A stretch of DNA of 64,000 nt from an uncultured Aquimarina sp. (GTDB lineage Bacteria; Bacteroidota; Bacteroidia; Flavobacteriales; Flavobacteriaceae), in NCBI GenBank assembly GCA_947496555.1, contig CANMDH010000019.1, positions 35,536 to 99,535 on the forward strand, in the 5' to 3' direction. Of this stretch, positions 45,902-54,857 are shown in pieces. The translations under genes and the position numbers were made by a program. The notes beneath the pieces are model-generated. The model did no database searches, was not told the DNA's origin, and was given only the letters and a program-made list of their open reading frames with translations. Positions within the stretch are counted from its first letter, which is position 1. Each line of letters begins with the position of its first letter.

Positions 45902-47098
45902 TTAATGCTTGCTTTTATTGTTGTTGATATGGTATAAAACATCAAGAATAATTTTGCAGCCTTCTCTTATTTCTTCTTCAGAGATCGTAAGGGGAGGGGT
46001 GATACGCACTGCCTTGGACTCAAATAGTAACCAAAATAATATGAGGCCTTTTTCCTGGCATTTTAAAATAATTTGATTTGTAATTTCTGCTGAATCTGTT
46101 ATAACAGCCAGCATTAACCCTAGTCCTCTTATTTCTTTAATTAAGGGGTGTATCAATAGGGATCTAAATAATTTTTCTTTTTCAAGAGCTGCTGCCATTA
46201 CGTCACTTTCTGTAAGCTCTTGTAATGTTGCCAAAGCGGCAGATGCTATTACAGGATTACCTCCAAAAGTAGTAATATGCCCTAATTTGGGATTGTCCTG
46301 AAGTAGCTCCATCATTTTTGAGGAAGCTGTAAAAGCTCCTATCGGAAGGCCACCGCCCATCCCTTTTCCCATAGCAATAATGTCTGGAACAATATCATAA
46401 TTTTGAAATCCAAATAATGTACCGGTTCTGCCAAAACCTGGTTGTATTTCGTCCAAGATTAATAAAGCGCCTACTTGATCACAGCGTTCTCGAACTTTTT
46501 TGAGATAATCGTTCTTTGGCTCAATAAATCCGGCACCGCCTTGTATGGTTTCTAAAATCACGGCTGCGGTTTTCTCCGTTATTTTTTGTAAATCCTTTTC
46601 GCTATTAAAAGCTATAAAACGAACATCGGGTATCAAAGGTCTAAATGCCTGTTTACGTTCTTCGTACCCCATTACGCTCATAGATCCCATAGTATTGCCA
46701 TGATAAGCGAGGTTTGCAGCAATAATCTGGCTTCGACCGGTAACTCTTCGGGCAAGTTTTAGAGAGCCTTCGATGGCCTCGGTACCAGAATTGGTTAAAT
46801 ATGTCTTCTCTAATGGATCCGGAAGATGAACTGCCAAAAGTTTTGCGAGTTCTACTGCCGGTTTTTGAATGTATTCTCCATATACCATGACATGCAAATA
46901 TTGATCTAATTGCTTTTTAATAGCATTTACTACTCTTGGATGTCTATGTCCCAAACTACAGGCTGATACCCCCGCTACAAAATCAAGATATTTTTGACCA
47001 TCTGTGGCATAAATATAACTTCCTTCAGCATGAGAAATCTCTATCGCCAATGGGTGCGGAGTTGTTTGGGCTTGATATTTAAAGAAATCTTGTTTCAA
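45902..47098 (-). CDS. class III PLP-dependent aminotransferase (acetylornithine/ornithine aminotransferase-like)
   Basis: The 398-residue fold-type I aminotransferase has the class III signature LLILDEIQPGFGRTGTLFGF with DIIAMGKGMGGGLPIGAFTA (the Lys of GKG binds PLP). YIYATDGQKYLDFVAGVSAC at the N-terminus and TNSGTEAIEGSLKLARRVTG (phosphate-binding) are also typical. It could be an acetylornithine, ornithine or another omega-aminotransferase; no arginine genes adjoin it. The start is TTG (47096-47098, MKQDFFKYQAQTTPHPLAIE), and there is no nearby ATG. It lies 60 bp after the OstA-like gene. Confidence 0.9.
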   Translation of the reverse strand: MKQDFFKYQAQTTPHPLAIEISHAEGSYIYATDGQKYLDFVAGVSACSLGHRHPRVVNAIKKQLDQYLHVMVYGEYIQKPAVELAKLLAVHLPDPLEKTYLTNSGTEAIEGSLKLARRVTGRSQIIAANLAYHGNTMGSMSVMGYEERKQAFRPLIPDVRFIAFNSEKDLQKITEKTAAVILETIQGGAGFIEPKNDYLKKVRERCDQVGALLILDEIQPGFGRTGTLFGFQNYDIVPDIIAMGKGMGGGLPIGAFTASSKMMELLQDNPKLGHITTFGGNPVIASAALATLQELTESDVMAAALEKEKLFRSLLIHPLIKEIRGLGLMLAVITDSAEITNQIILKCQEKGLILFWLLFESKAVRITPPLTISEEEIREGCKIILDVLYHINNNKSKH

Positions 47099-47158
47099 GA
47101 TTACGGTTTTTTACTATAAAAAATGATTTGTAAGTTAAGAATAAACCATCTGAAGTGT

Positions 47159-49057
47159 TTATTCATTATTTGATAAGTTTTGAGTGTCGCCTTTCAATTT
47201 TTTGGCGTATTTGAGTGTGGTAACTGTAATACTATCTCTTTGCCGTGCAGTTCGAGTAATATCTGGATCAATAGAGGATGTCTTTTTTTGATTTTTTTGA
47301 TCTTCGGGGTCAACTTCTTCTTTTATCTTCTCTTTGATTGGAATAGAATCCAATTGTTCATTGGTTTCTTTAAGCTCGGCATCTTTGAGTTCTTGTTCTA
47401 GTAAGCGAGAACCTTCAGATTTATTCTCTTCGAGACGTTTTATAGTTTCTTCATCAAAAAAGTCTGCTTCATCTTTTGGTAATGGTATCCCTGTTATTTT
47501 AGTAAGTTTAGGAGGAGTTTCTCCTCTAAAAAGGTCTATCTTGCTATTTATTTTCTCATCTCCTCGCCAGATAAAACCGGATAGTTCCCGAGCATTTTCT
47601 GGTAGATCAATTTCACGATATAAAGTGCCATCTACATTTTGATAATAATACACATCTTCGATCTCTTGATTATTGAGAAGTAAACGAATAGAGCTAGAAA
47701 GCACTTTATTGATACCTATAAGTTTTAAATCTCCTTCGCTTTCACGTTGATAAAAAATGGTTTCTGTATTTTTATCGATATCCACCTGATAAATTTCATT
47801 GTCTTTAAATAAGCCATAAAGCGTTTGCCCTTTGACTTGGTTGTACCCTGCTTTTAGAGTATCTTCTTGCACAAGAAATGCATTTTGATACACTACAAGA
47901 GAATCCAATTTTTCAGTCTCTGTATTAGAAATGATCTTGATAGTATCACCGGTCATTTGGTTTCGTTGAGACCAGATAATAGGTCTATCAATCATTTTTG
48001 TATATCCGGTGGTTTGATCTACATTAATAGAGTCACTTTTACCGCTCATATTGCTCTTATAGATTCTCACGTCATAAAAACCATTCATTATTCTATGTTC
48101 AGGTTTTCCGGTTACCATAAGAGTATCGCTATGAATGTATATAGAATCATTCTCCTGTAATGTAGCAGCCAATGCTCTTTTGGTAATAAAAACCGAGTCT
48201 TTATCTTTAAAGACTTCTGCGTAATGACCCGTTATCACAGAATTATTAGCAGTATCTAATACTTTTATATTGTTTGTTGCCGAAGCAAATTGAATGGCAC
48301 TATTATAAAAGATACTATCACCAAAAACCGTACGTTTGTCATAATCGATCCTTGCATTTTTAATGGCATATCCTGTTTTAACTTTGGTGTCGTAAAACCC
48401 TCTTTCACAATAAAGGGTGCTTTCTTTTCCTTTTACTGTCGAAGGACCATAAAGAAAGGCATGGCCGTTCTCTGTATAATAATCTAATCGATCAGAATCT
48501 ATGGTGTTTTCAGGATTAACAATTTTTACAGTGGTATTAAAAGAATATTGTTTTCTATCCATAAAATAACGACCAATTTTACTTGTTAACGTGTTAGATG
48601 AATCTTTTACCGTTCCTCCACTTCGATAATATGCCTGTTGCCTTAATCTGTCAAAAAATAAAGTGTCGGTTCGTAATGTGTTAGAAGGAGTTTCCATAAA
48701 TACATTATCGCTGGCATAGGCAAACTTGGTGTTACCATTATATTCTGCATATTTACTGGTCATTGTAAGGGTATCTCCTTGCTTTATGATTACATTCCCC
48801 AGTGCTTTTACAAATTTATCTTCGCTGTAATGTATAGCTTGATCGCACCAGATTTCTACACCTTCATGTTGCATATATACTTGTTTGTCAACCTTGGCAA
48901 GTATAGTAGCCCCGGGAAACCTGTTTTGATCTTTGATCGTACGATCAGACTGAACTTTGATTTGTTTCCCTTCTTGTGCAGTTGTCACTGTAGAGAAAAG
49001 TATAACAAAAACTATATAGAAAAGTGTATTCTTCAAGTATTTTAAATTTGTATGCAA
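47159..49057 (-). CDS. OstA/LptA-like organic solvent tolerance protein
   Basis: The 632-residue exported protein has a signal peptide (KNTLFYIVFVILFSTVTTAQ) and repeated OstA/LptA-type beta-jellyroll strands: EGVEIWCDQAIHYSEDKFVK, ALGNVIIKQGDTLTMTSKYA, DNVFMETPSNTLRTDTLFFD, and further such repeats up to about residue 430. OstA-like proteins bridge LPS transport between the inner and outer membranes, so a role in Lpt or a related lipid path is inferred. The C-terminal ~90 residues are Lys/Glu-rich and probably disordered. The frame starts at TTG 49057, next to a promoter-like TTATTTTG; a second TTG at 49036 (MKNTLFYIVF) is the likelier start. No ATG lies near the N-terminus. Confidence 0.85.
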   Translation of the reverse strand: MHTNLKYLKNTLFYIVFVILFSTVTTAQEGKQIKVQSDRTIKDQNRFPGATILAKVDKQVYMQHEGVEIWCDQAIHYSEDKFVKALGNVIIKQGDTLTMTSKYAEYNGNTKFAYASDNVFMETPSNTLRTDTLFFDRLRQQAYYRSGGTVKDSSNTLTSKIGRYFMDRKQYSFNTTVKIVNPENTIDSDRLDYYTENGHAFLYGPSTVKGKESTLYCERGFYDTKVKTGYAIKNARIDYDKRTVFGDSIFYNSAIQFASATNNIKVLDTANNSVITGHYAEVFKDKDSVFITKRALAATLQENDSIYIHSDTLMVTGKPEHRIMNGFYDVRIYKSNMSGKSDSINVDQTTGYTKMIDRPIIWSQRNQMTGDTIKIISNTETEKLDSLVVYQNAFLVQEDTLKAGYNQVKGQTLYGLFKDNEIYQVDIDKNTETIFYQRESEGDLKLIGINKVLSSSIRLLLNNQEIEDVYYYQNVDGTLYREIDLPENARELSGFIWRGDEKINSKIDLFRGETPPKLTKITGIPLPKDEADFFDEETIKRLEENKSEGSRLLEQELKDAELKETNEQLDSIPIKEKIKEEVDPEDQKNQKKTSSIDPDITRTARQRDSITVTTLKYAKKLKGDTQNLSNNE

Positions 49058-49445
49058 AATAACGAAAATTGTATCTAATGATTGTAGGGGTTTTACCTAA
49101 AATTAAAAACACAACCCTACATGGTAAGTACTTAAATAAAGATTTAACGTTGCAATCACTGTTTGATGATAGTTCATTTTTTATTTCTAAAAAGGTTGTA
49201 TTACTTGGTTAGAAACATAATTGTGATAAATTTTCTGTTTTTTTAACATTTTATATGTTTAAGTATCAGTAAATTGCCACAAGCAAACAACAAAACTATA
49301 ATCAATACTATGGGGATGGTATTGATAATTCTTTTCTTTTTTATTTGAACATATGATTTTGGGGCTGTTTTTATGGCTTTGATATTTGTTTGTTGTCTAT
49401 AGTATAAAGGAAAATAAAGTTGTAACACAATCATCAAAATAATTT
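49058..49445. other. 388-bp divergent intergenic region
   Basis: Between the OstA-like gene (minus) and the PD40 gene (plus). Apart from the near-consensus TTATTTTG on the minus strand beside the OstA start, I see no promoter of exact consensus, no hairpin and no believable gene; a short minus-strand frame at 49243-49437 looks random. Confidence 0.45.
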
Positions 49446-50627
49446 ATGTTGACGAAAAAAAACCTTTGGGGGCTGTTTTTTTTCTTTATTTGGGGTACAG
49501 TATTTTCTCAATCAAAACAGTTGAAAGTAGCGGACAAAGCTTTAAAAGATTCTTATGCTTTTGTTAATAAGGATATAGAGTATTTAAAAACAGTGACTAA
49601 TGCTTTTGGAAAAAAAAGTATAGTTTTAAAAGATAAATATGAGCACAGTTTGTTACTGGATTCTTTGACGTTAAAAAAGAAGAAATCAAAAAAGTTTGTT
49701 TTAAGTTTTTTGAATATTAATTCTAAATACTCAGACTATGCACCTAGTTTTCATGGGTCAGAATTAGTCTTTTCATCTTCGAGAGATGTTAATCGAGTTT
49801 CTAAAGCTGTTGATGCTTTTAATAACCAACCTTTTTTGGATCTGTATTCGGCTTCCAAAAGATCAGATAAAGAAAGAATTAAGAAATTAAAAGGAAAGAT
49901 TAATTCAAAGTTTCACGAATCTTCTCCGGTTTTTAGTGCAGATGGAAAAACCGTTTATTTCACCAGAAACAATTATGTAAATAAAAAATCCAAAACAAAT
50001 TCAGAAGGGAATGTGTTATTAAAGATTTACTTAGCTACATACAAGGATGGGAAATGGGGTAATGTAGAAGAAGTTTCTTTTTGTAGTGATGAATATTCAG
50101 TTGCGCATCCAACCTTATCTCCCGATGGGCGATTTTTATATTTTGCAAGTGATATGCCAGGAAGCCTTGGGAAATCTGATTTGTATGTTGCAAGAATTTA
50201 TGAAGACGGAAGTTTTGGTGCGCCCGAGAACTTAGGAGATCAAATTAATACTGTTGGGAGAGAAACATTTCCGTTTATAAGTGATAAGGGAAAACTGTTT
50301 TTTGCTAGTGATGGTCATCTAGGTTTTGGAGGCTTAGATGTTTTTGTAGCGATGCCCAATGAATGCGAAGAGATAAAGATTTTTAATTTGGGCGAACCTA
50401 TTAATAGTGCTGAAGATGATTTTACTTTTATTGTTAATGAAGAAAATAAAATAGGGTATTTTGCCAGTAATCGCGAAGGAGGTAAGGGAGATGATGATAT
50501 TTACGGTTTTAGGCAACTAATCTCTTTCGAAGAGTATTATGGACGTAAACCAAGAACAATGCAAAAACTTGAAAGGGTTATTGAAACAAAACCAGAGGAA
50601 GACAATAGTGTTATAGTTTTAAATTAA
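49446..50627 (+). CDS. PD40 beta-propeller protein (PorE/OmpA-family-like, without OmpA domain)
   Basis: The 393-residue exported protein (signal peptide LWGLFFFFIWGTVFSQ) carries WD40-like PD40 strands: DYAPSFHGSELVFSSSRD, ESSPVFSADGKTVYFTRN, AHPTLSPDGRFLYFASDMPG with LGKSDLYVA, TFPFISDKGKLFFASDGHLG and FGGLDVFVA. These are very like the propeller of flavobacterial OmpA-family proteins such as PorE of the T9SS. However, the usual N-terminal TPR, carboxypeptidase-like and C-terminal peptidoglycan-binding OmpA domains are missing; the protein ends ETKPEEDNSVIVLN. It may be a propeller-only relative. It is convergent with purA across a shared terminator. Confidence 0.85.
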   Translation: MLTKKNLWGLFFFFIWGTVFSQSKQLKVADKALKDSYAFVNKDIEYLKTVTNAFGKKSIVLKDKYEHSLLLDSLTLKKKKSKKFVLSFLNINSKYSDYAPSFHGSELVFSSSRDVNRVSKAVDAFNNQPFLDLYSASKRSDKERIKKLKGKINSKFHESSPVFSADGKTVYFTRNNYVNKKSKTNSEGNVLLKIYLATYKDGKWGNVEEVSFCSDEYSVAHPTLSPDGRFLYFASDMPGSLGKSDLYVARIYEDGSFGAPENLGDQINTVGRETFPFISDKGKLFFASDGHLGFGGLDVFVAMPNECEEIKIFNLGEPINSAEDDFTFIVNEENKIGYFASNREGGKGDDDIYGFRQLISFEEYYGRKPRTMQKLERVIETKPEEDNSVIVLN

Positions 50628-50644
50628 TAAGCTTAATTTTATAT

Positions 50645-50679
50645 AAAAAGGCTACTGCAAACTATGCAGTAGCCTTTTT
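50645..50679. terminator. bidirectional terminator between the PD40 gene and purA
   Basis: A perfect 15-bp stem AAAAAGGCTACTGCA / TGCAGTAGCCTTTTT with a 5-nt loop lies 18-22 bp from the stops of both convergent genes. Confidence 0.92.
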
Positions 50680-50700
50680 TTATGCATTGTTTGTAAATAT

Positions 50701-51972
50701 TTATCGATGTATCGTCTGTTTTCTATCAGGCCCTACTGAAACTATAGTTATTGGTGTTTCCAGTTCTTTTTCGAGAAATGCTATATAATCATTTAATTCT
50801 TTTGGAAGTTCTGAAGCATCTGTCATTTTTGTTAGATCTTCAGACCAACCTTTCATTTCTGTATATATAGGAGTTACATTTTCAGGTTCTATATTGTAGG
50901 GTAGGTGTGTGATCGTTTGCCCTTTGTATTTGTAAGATGTACAGACTTTTAGTTTTTTAAAACCGCTTAATACATCACCTTTCATCATCATTAGTTTGGT
51001 GACACCATTTACATGTACTGCATATTTTAAGGCTACAAGGTCCAACCAACCGCATCTTCTTGGTCTTCCCGTGGTAGCTCCAAATTCGTGACCTACTTTT
51101 GCCATAGTTTCTCCGTCTTTATCAAATAATTCGGTAGGGAAAGGACCACTACCAACTCGGGTAGTATATGCTTTAAATATCCCAAAAACATCTTTGATTT
51201 TATTAGGAGCAATTCCAAGTCCAGTACAAGCTCCGGCAGCAGTAGTGTTTGATGAGGTAACGAACGGGTATGTTCCAAAATCTATATCTAACAGTGATCC
51301 TTGAGCACCTTCAGCCAAAATGGTTTTTCCATCTTTTTGTGCCTGATGCAAGTACTCTTCGCTATCAATAAAAGTAAGTGTTTTTAAAGTTTTAACGGCT
51401 TCAAAAAATTCACTTTCCAGTTCTTGAAGATCATACTCAATTTTAGCATCATAAAAATCAATCATCGCTTCATGCTTATTAGCAAGGGAGCGATAGCGAT
51501 CTTTCCAATCGCTTAATTCTAAATCCCCGACTCTAATACCATTTCTACCGGTCTTATCCATATAAGTAGGACCAATACCCTTTAGAGTGGACCCTATTTT
51601 TGCTTTTCCTTTTGAAGCTTCAGAAACTGCGTCTAGAATTCTATGAGTAGGAAGAATTAGATGAGCTTTTCTGGAAATCAATAATTTTGATTTATAATCC
51701 AGATTAAACTTATTAAGGTTGTCTAATTCCTTTTTGAAGATTACAGGATCTATTACAACGCCATTTCCAACCAAATTAATAGCTTTTTCATGAAAAATAC
51801 CACTAGGAATTGTGTGAAGTACATGCTTTATTCCATCAAATTCTAATGTGTGTCCGGCATTTGGACCACCTTGGAATCTAGCAATAATATCATAATTTTT
51901 TGTAAGAACGTCTACAATTTTTCCTTTACCTTCGTCTCCCCACTGAAGACCAAGCAATAAATTTACTGCCAT
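50701..51972 (-). CDS. purA: adenylosuccinate synthase
   Basis: This couples IMP and aspartate using GTP, the first committed step to AMP. The 423-residue protein starts [20 protein letters not shown] (P-loop GDEGKGK with catalytic Asp13), has GGPNAGHT (about 36-43), STLKGIGPTYMDKTGR, and the IMP/GTP-binding TTGRPRRCGWLDLVALKYAV. The C-terminal VGPDRKQTI is standard. Its start codon overlaps the stop of the Fur-family gene by 1 bp, so the two are in one transcript. Confidence 0.98.
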   Translation of the reverse strand: MAVNLLLGLQWGDEGKGKIVDVLTKNYDIIARFQGGPNAGHTLEFDGIKHVLHTIPSGIFHEKAINLVGNGVVIDPVIFKKELDNLNKFNLDYKSKLLISRKAHLILPTHRILDAVSEASKGKAKIGSTLKGIGPTYMDKTGRNGIRVGDLELSDWKDRYRSLANKHEAMIDFYDAKIEYDLQELESEFFEAVKTLKTLTFIDSEEYLHQAQKDGKTILAEGAQGSLLDIDFGTYPFVTSSNTTAAGACTGLGIAPNKIKDVFGIFKAYTTRVGSGPFPTELFDKDGETMAKVGHEFGATTGRPRRCGWLDLVALKYAVHVNGVTKLMMMKGDVLSGFKKLKVCTSYKYKGQTITHLPYNIEPENVTPIYTEMKGWSEDLTKMTDASELPKELNDYIAFLEKELETPITIVSVGPDRKQTIHR

Positions 51973-52439
51973 TATTTATCTTGATTAGTTGGTTTTTTTT
52001 TAGTTCCGTAGAAATATAAAGAGTGATTTGTAATATCTACATCAAAAATTTCTTCTATAGTTTTTTTTATTGACTGAATCCTCGGATCACAGAATTCTAA
52101 AACATCACCGGTATCGGTAAGTATAAGATGGTCATGTTGTCTGTCAAAATATGATTTTTCATATTGGGCCTGGTTTTGGCCAAATTGATGTTTTCGTACC
52201 AGTTTACATTCTAAAAGAAGTTCAATGGTATTGTACAAGGTAGCACGACTAACCCGGTAATTTTTGTTTTTCATTTTGATGTAAAGTGATTCTATATCAA
52301 AATGTTCATCACTTTCATAAATTTCCTGAAGTATCGCGTATCGTTCGGGTGTTTTTCTATGACCATTTTCTTCTAAGAAACTGGTAAACACATTCTTGAC
52401 GATAGTTTGATCGTTTTGTGAAGTTGCTTTAGTACTCAT
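51972..52439 (-). CDS. Fur family transcriptional regulator
   Basis: The 155-residue regulator has the winged-helix part [20 protein letters not shown] and [20 protein letters not shown], and a C-terminal metal-sensing part with [20 protein letters not shown] (HDH) and [11 protein letters not shown]. The CxxC structural zinc pairs of many Fur and Zur proteins are absent; only FCDPR keeps a single Cys. It could sense iron, zinc or peroxide; the sequence does not decide. It lies 30 bp after the SpoT-type gene and overlaps purA by 1 bp. A TAACTTTG box lies just upstream. Confidence 0.92.
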   Translation of the reverse strand: MSTKATSQNDQTIVKNVFTSFLEENGHRKTPERYAILQEIYESDEHFDIESLYIKMKNKNYRVSRATLYNTIELLLECKLVRKHQFGQNQAQYEKSYFDRQHDHLILTDTGDVLEFCDPRIQSIKKTIEEIFDVDITNHSLYFYGTKKKPTNQDK

Positions 52440-52452
52440 ACGTTTAAAAACG

Positions 52453-52460
52453 CAAAGTTA
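52453..52460 (-). promoter_or_regulatory. -7 box TAACTTTG of the Fur-purA pair
   Basis: Exact TAnnTTTG match on the minus strand, 13 bp before the Fur ATG, between that gene and the upstream SpoT-type gene. It suggests an internal promoter for Fur-purA. Confidence 0.5.
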
Positions 52461-52469
52461 CATTATTTT

Positions 52470-54674
52470 TTATTCTCTAACTACTTTATCGATACCACTT
52501 ATTTTTGAAAGATTTTTCATGACCGTTTTTAAGGTGTTTTTATTTTTGACCCCTACCGTAATTTTACCTGTAAATACACCATCATTAGTATCAAAATTCA
52601 TATTGTAAATGGCAAGATGCATGTTGTTTGAGATTATTTGAGTGACCTCATTCACCACTCCAATATTATCAATACCATTCAATTTAATTACCGCCTTAAA
52701 TTCTTCTTGACTCGAATCTATCCATTTGGCAGGCATAATGCGATAGGCATAATTACTTTGTAATTGCAAAGCATTGGGGCAATTATTTTTATGCACTTTT
52801 ATTCCTTCGTTTACCGTAATAAAACCAAAAACATCATCTCCGGGAATTGGGTTGCAACAGTTTGATAATTTGTATTCTAGTTTTTCTAGTTCTTTGCCAA
52901 AAACAAGCAGATCATACTTAGAAGTGATTTCTTCTTTATTTACATCTTTTATATTACCTCTACGAATTCTGTTTTTAATAAAATTCATAAAGACATTGCT
53001 CCGTGTAGTAGCAAATTCTTTTATTTTTTGATTATCGATAGTACCTATGCCCACCCTGTAGAAAAGATCCAAACTGGTTTTGAGTTTAAAATATAGAACA
53101 AGCTCATTAACCACTTTTTCGTTCATAGTAATTTTTTGCGAGCGAAGCTTACGTTTTAGAATAACTTTACCATCTTCTGCAATTTGTTTTTTCTCGTCTC
53201 TAAGTGCAGATTTAATTCTTGATCTTGCTCTGGCTGTAGTTGCATAATCGAGCCAACTCGATGAAGGTTTGGATTTGGTCGAGGTAATTATTTCTACCTG
53301 ATCCCCACTTTTGAGCTCATGACTTAGTGGTACTAGTTTTCCATTTACCCTAGTACCCCGAGTTTTTAAACCAATTTCGGTATGTATACTAAAACCAAAA
53401 TCCAGCGCTGTCGCACCTTTAGGTAGTGATTTTAAATCTCCTTCGGGAGTAAAAACAAATATTTCTTTGGCATAAAGGTTTAGTTTAAACTCTTCTACAA
53501 AGTCTACAGCATTGGTTTCAGAATTTTCAAGGGCCTCTTGTAATCTATTTAGCCAGCCATCTAATCCCTGATCTTGTTTTTCCTGAGTATTTTTATATTT
53601 ATAATGAGCGGCATATCCTTTTTCAGCTATTTCGTGCATACGCTCACTACGAATTTGTACTTCGACCCATCTGCTATCTGGACCAATTACTGTTATATGT
53701 AATGCTTCATAACCTGTAGATTTTGGTTGTGATATCCAATCGCGTAATCTAATCGGGTTGGGGCGATAATAATCGGTTACCACCGTATATATTTTCCAGG
53801 CAATAAATTTTTCATTTTCAAAATCAGACTTATAAATTATTCTTATTGCAAACTTGTCATATACTTCGTCAAACGATACATTTTGTTTTACCATTTTGCG
53901 ACGGATAGAAAATATGGATTTTGGCCTTCCTTTTATTTCATAATTTAATCCTTCTTTGTCTAACCCCTCTCTTATTTTATCTGAAAATCTTTTTATATAA
54001 GCATCTTGTTCTTCTTTGCTTTCCTTTATTTTTTCTAGAATATCTTTGTAAACTTCAGGTTCTGTATATTTTAAGCCTAGGTCTTCAAGTTCTGTTTTGA
54101 TATTGTAAAGCCCAATTCTATGAGCCAAAGGAGCGTAGATATATAAAGTTTCAGAAGCAATTTTTACTTGCTTATCCGGTCGCATAGCATCCATTGTTTG
54201 CATGTTATGTAAACGGTCTGCGATCTTAATGATGATTACTCGTACGTCATCATTAAGTGTTAGCAACATTTTTCTGAAATTTTCAGCTTGTAGAGAAATG
54301 TCCTTGTCCTTTTTTAAGGAAGATATCTTTGTTAGACCATCCACTATACGAGCAACAGTTTCCCCAAACATTTGTTCAATGTCCACTAAAGTGTATTCCG
54401 TATCTTCAACTACGTCATGAAGCAGAGCAGCAGCAATCGAAGTTGCGTCTAGTCCAATTTCACTGGCAACGATTTTGGCAACGGCAATAGGATGAAAAAT
54501 ATAAGCTTCACCACTTTTACGTCGTTGATCTTTATGGGCATCAACAGCAACATCAAAAGCTTGACGTATAAGTGTTTTGTCTTCTTTGGAAAGGTTTCTA
54601 TAACTAATCCGAAGCAATTCTTTGTATTGCTTGGCGATCTGTTTATTTTCTTCTTCTATAGCAGCTTCTGTCAT
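52470..54674 (-). CDS. spoT: bifunctional (p)ppGpp synthetase/hydrolase (RelA/SpoT family)
   Basis: The 734-residue stringent-response enzyme has an HD hydrolase domain with HPIAVAKIVA (His61), then AALLHDVVEDTEY (HD at 86-87) and IIKIADRLHNMQTMDAM; a synthetase domain with GRPKSIFSIRRKM, YDKFAIRIIY and STGYEALHITV; a TGS domain (IFVFTPEGDLKSLPKGATAL, about 390-450); and a C-terminal ACT domain (AVIKLNGIDNIGVVNEVTQI). Both catalytic halves appear intact, so it should be bifunctional, as is usual for the Rsh enzyme of Bacteroidota. Fur and purA follow on the same strand. Confidence 0.96.
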   Translation of the reverse strand: MTEAAIEEENKQIAKQYKELLRISYRNLSKEDKTLIRQAFDVAVDAHKDQRRKSGEAYIFHPIAVAKIVASEIGLDATSIAAALLHDVVEDTEYTLVDIEQMFGETVARIVDGLTKISSLKKDKDISLQAENFRKMLLTLNDDVRVIIIKIADRLHNMQTMDAMRPDKQVKIASETLYIYAPLAHRIGLYNIKTELEDLGLKYTEPEVYKDILEKIKESKEEQDAYIKRFSDKIREGLDKEGLNYEIKGRPKSIFSIRRKMVKQNVSFDEVYDKFAIRIIYKSDFENEKFIAWKIYTVVTDYYRPNPIRLRDWISQPKSTGYEALHITVIGPDSRWVEVQIRSERMHEIAEKGYAAHYKYKNTQEKQDQGLDGWLNRLQEALENSETNAVDFVEEFKLNLYAKEIFVFTPEGDLKSLPKGATALDFGFSIHTEIGLKTRGTRVNGKLVPLSHELKSGDQVEIITSTKSKPSSSWLDYATTARARSRIKSALRDEKKQIAEDGKVILKRKLRSQKITMNEKVVNELVLYFKLKTSLDLFYRVGIGTIDNQKIKEFATTRSNVFMNFIKNRIRRGNIKDVNKEEITSKYDLLVFGKELEKLEYKLSNCCNPIPGDDVFGFITVNEGIKVHKNNCPNALQLQSNYAYRIMPAKWIDSSQEEFKAVIKLNGIDNIGVVNEVTQIISNNMHLAIYNMNFDTNDGVFTGKITVGVKNKNTLKTVMKNLSKISGIDKVVRE

Positions 54675-54857
54675 AACATAAAGTTTTCTTTGAAAGCCCT
54701 ATTATAATTGTACGTAATTAATTCCCCCTACTAAAATAAATTGCGACAAAAATTATGCCTTTAAATATAGATCATGATAAATTGACATAATTCTGAGCAA
54801 TAGAATATTAAAAGTACAATTAAGAATTGTAACCACCAAGTACTTATATAATGGATT

